64,000 nucleotides of DNA, taken from NCBI GenBank assembly GCA_001556995.1, contig LSKF01000047.1, forward strand, positions 1-64,000, given 5' to 3'. The notes under the pieces are model-generated. The model was not told the origin of the DNA. It did no database searches and worked only from the letters and a program-made list of their open reading frames with translations. Below are positions 63,393-64,000 of this stretch, piece after piece (the stretch's first letter is position 1; every line of letters starts with the position of its first letter). The translations under genes were made by a program, and so were the position numbers. Source of the stretch: Erythrobacteraceae bacterium CCH12-C2 (GTDB taxonomy: Bacteria; Pseudomonadota; Alphaproteobacteria; Sphingomonadales; Sphingomonadaceae).

Positions 63393-64000
63393 TCACTCCG
63401 CGACGCGAAAGAGGGGTTGAGCGCAGCCGTTTACCGGGACGCCAGCAAAGGTTTGGTCGGCCCAGCGCGCCAGCGCCGGATCTTTGACCAGCACGTAGTC
63501 GACATCCCAAGCTGCAATGAACGCGCGGCTGTCATCACCGCCCAGCCGCCCCTCGACCATGTTGCGCGGAGCCTGCATGGTCGCGAGGCCGCCTATGGCT
63601 CCGGCGCGGGCGGCGAAGATATCATCGCCCAGCACCAGAATGCGCGCGTCGGGGGCGTCCTTCACGCAAGTCTTGAGCGCGCGCACGTCGGACTGATCGT
63701 CGAAGCGCGCCCATGCGCGGGCGTCGGGCAGGCCTGCCTGCACCATCTGCCATGCGCCGAGGCCTGCGACCAAACACCCGATGCCGAACGCGGTGAGCCG
63801 CGCAAACACCGCCCGCTGATGGCGCGTGGCTCCCTGCGCCACACCCCAGCACCCGATCGCAAGGAACAGCGCCCAGACCGGGGTCGCAAGATAGCGATGC
63901 TCGAGATAGCCGGTCAGCACTTGCGGGGTCATCATCAACGCGGCGGCCAGCAGGAAGCCCGTCAGCAACCACAGGTTCGCGGTCCCGCGTGGTCTGTGCC
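63393..64000 (-). CDS. Integral membrane protein, partial (N-terminus off window)
   Basis: Open to the window edge; stop at 63393. The visible end has two hydrophobic segments (LLTGFLLAAALMMTPQVL; ALFLAIGCWGVAQ and LTAFGIGCLVAGLGAW) and a soluble C-terminal domain (ARILVLGDDIFAARAGA, YVLVKDPALARWADQ). The YLEHRYLATPVWALFLAIG motif is typical of PMT/ArnT-like proteins at their last helices, so a glycosyltransferase role is possible. Convergent with hisZ (19-base gap). Confidence 0.65.
   Translation of the reverse strand, partial: HRPRGTANLWLLTGFLLAAALMMTPQVLTGYLEHRYLATPVWALFLAIGCWGVAQGATRHQRAVFARLTAFGIGCLVAGLGAWQMVQAGLPDARAWARFDDQSDVRALKTCVKDAPDARILVLGDDIFAARAGAIGGLATMQAPRNMVEGRLGGDDSRAFIAAWDVDYVLVKDPALARWADQTFAGVPVNGCAQPLFRVAE

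Overview
The window is a GC-rich, gene-dense chromosomal segment of an alphaproteobacterium, most likely a sphingomonad of the Erythrobacteraceae type. The support is a circularly permuted two-piece tmRNA gene, alphaproteobacterial families (DUF2794, DUF1153/SciP-like), a succinylating arginine-catabolism operon, the atpHAGDC order without the Fo genes, the serC-serA-hisZ run, and seven copies of a roughly 90-bp palindromic intergenic repeat built on CTGAGCTTGTCGAAG, which is common in sphingomonads. The genus is inference; no rRNA lies in the window.

Layout. 1-3.4 kb: TPM-domain/LemA pair, mscL, permuted ssrA, a GNAT enzyme. 3.5-9.2 kb: astB-astA-M20 hydrolase, and divergent glcB. 9.2-14.8 kb: outer-membrane biogenesis operon lptD-surA-pdxA-rsmA. 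15-18.3 kb: pepA, a DUF2256 mini-gene, holC, a lipoprotein, ndk. 18.4-25 kb: sulfotransferase, purN (fused to a YjbR domain), purM, DUF2066 protein, hdaA-like, cysE, DUF2794. 25-33.9 kb: small membrane protein, SDR, gph, glmU, lipoprotein, HNH, DUF1153, S9 peptidase, GT39-like protein. 33.9-39 kb: F1 ATP synthase operon. 39-42.4 kb: secreted protease with a coupled 44-aa membrane peptide, DUF1203, and ada, whose start region contains a perfect consensus parS palindrome.

42.4-54.0 kb is an 11.6-kb integrative element in the 3' end of tRNA-Thr(UGU). It has a tyrosine integrase beside the tRNA, a near-copy of the tRNA 3' end at the far edge, TGGCCCCC repeats near both ends that look like integrase arm sites, an AlpA-like regulator, a replication-initiator-like gene with 11-bp iterons, and a chain of small overlapping genes. 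The only virion-type gene is a 1,240-aa tape measure protein, alone and on the opposite strand. No capsid, portal, terminase or other tail genes are present. This is the most unusual part of the window and could be a phage satellite that carries its own tail ruler.

54.1-64 kb: DUF429, rarA, a PadR regulator with a perfect 10+10 palindromic operator, a membrane protein, a GT4 glycosyltransferase, serC behind an SD-sequestering leader hairpin, serA, hisZ, and the end of a membrane protein that runs off the window. Several genes too short for a usual ORF cutoff are reported: DUF2256 at 16559, 44 aa at 39082, 47 aa at 48952 and 50 aa at 50666.
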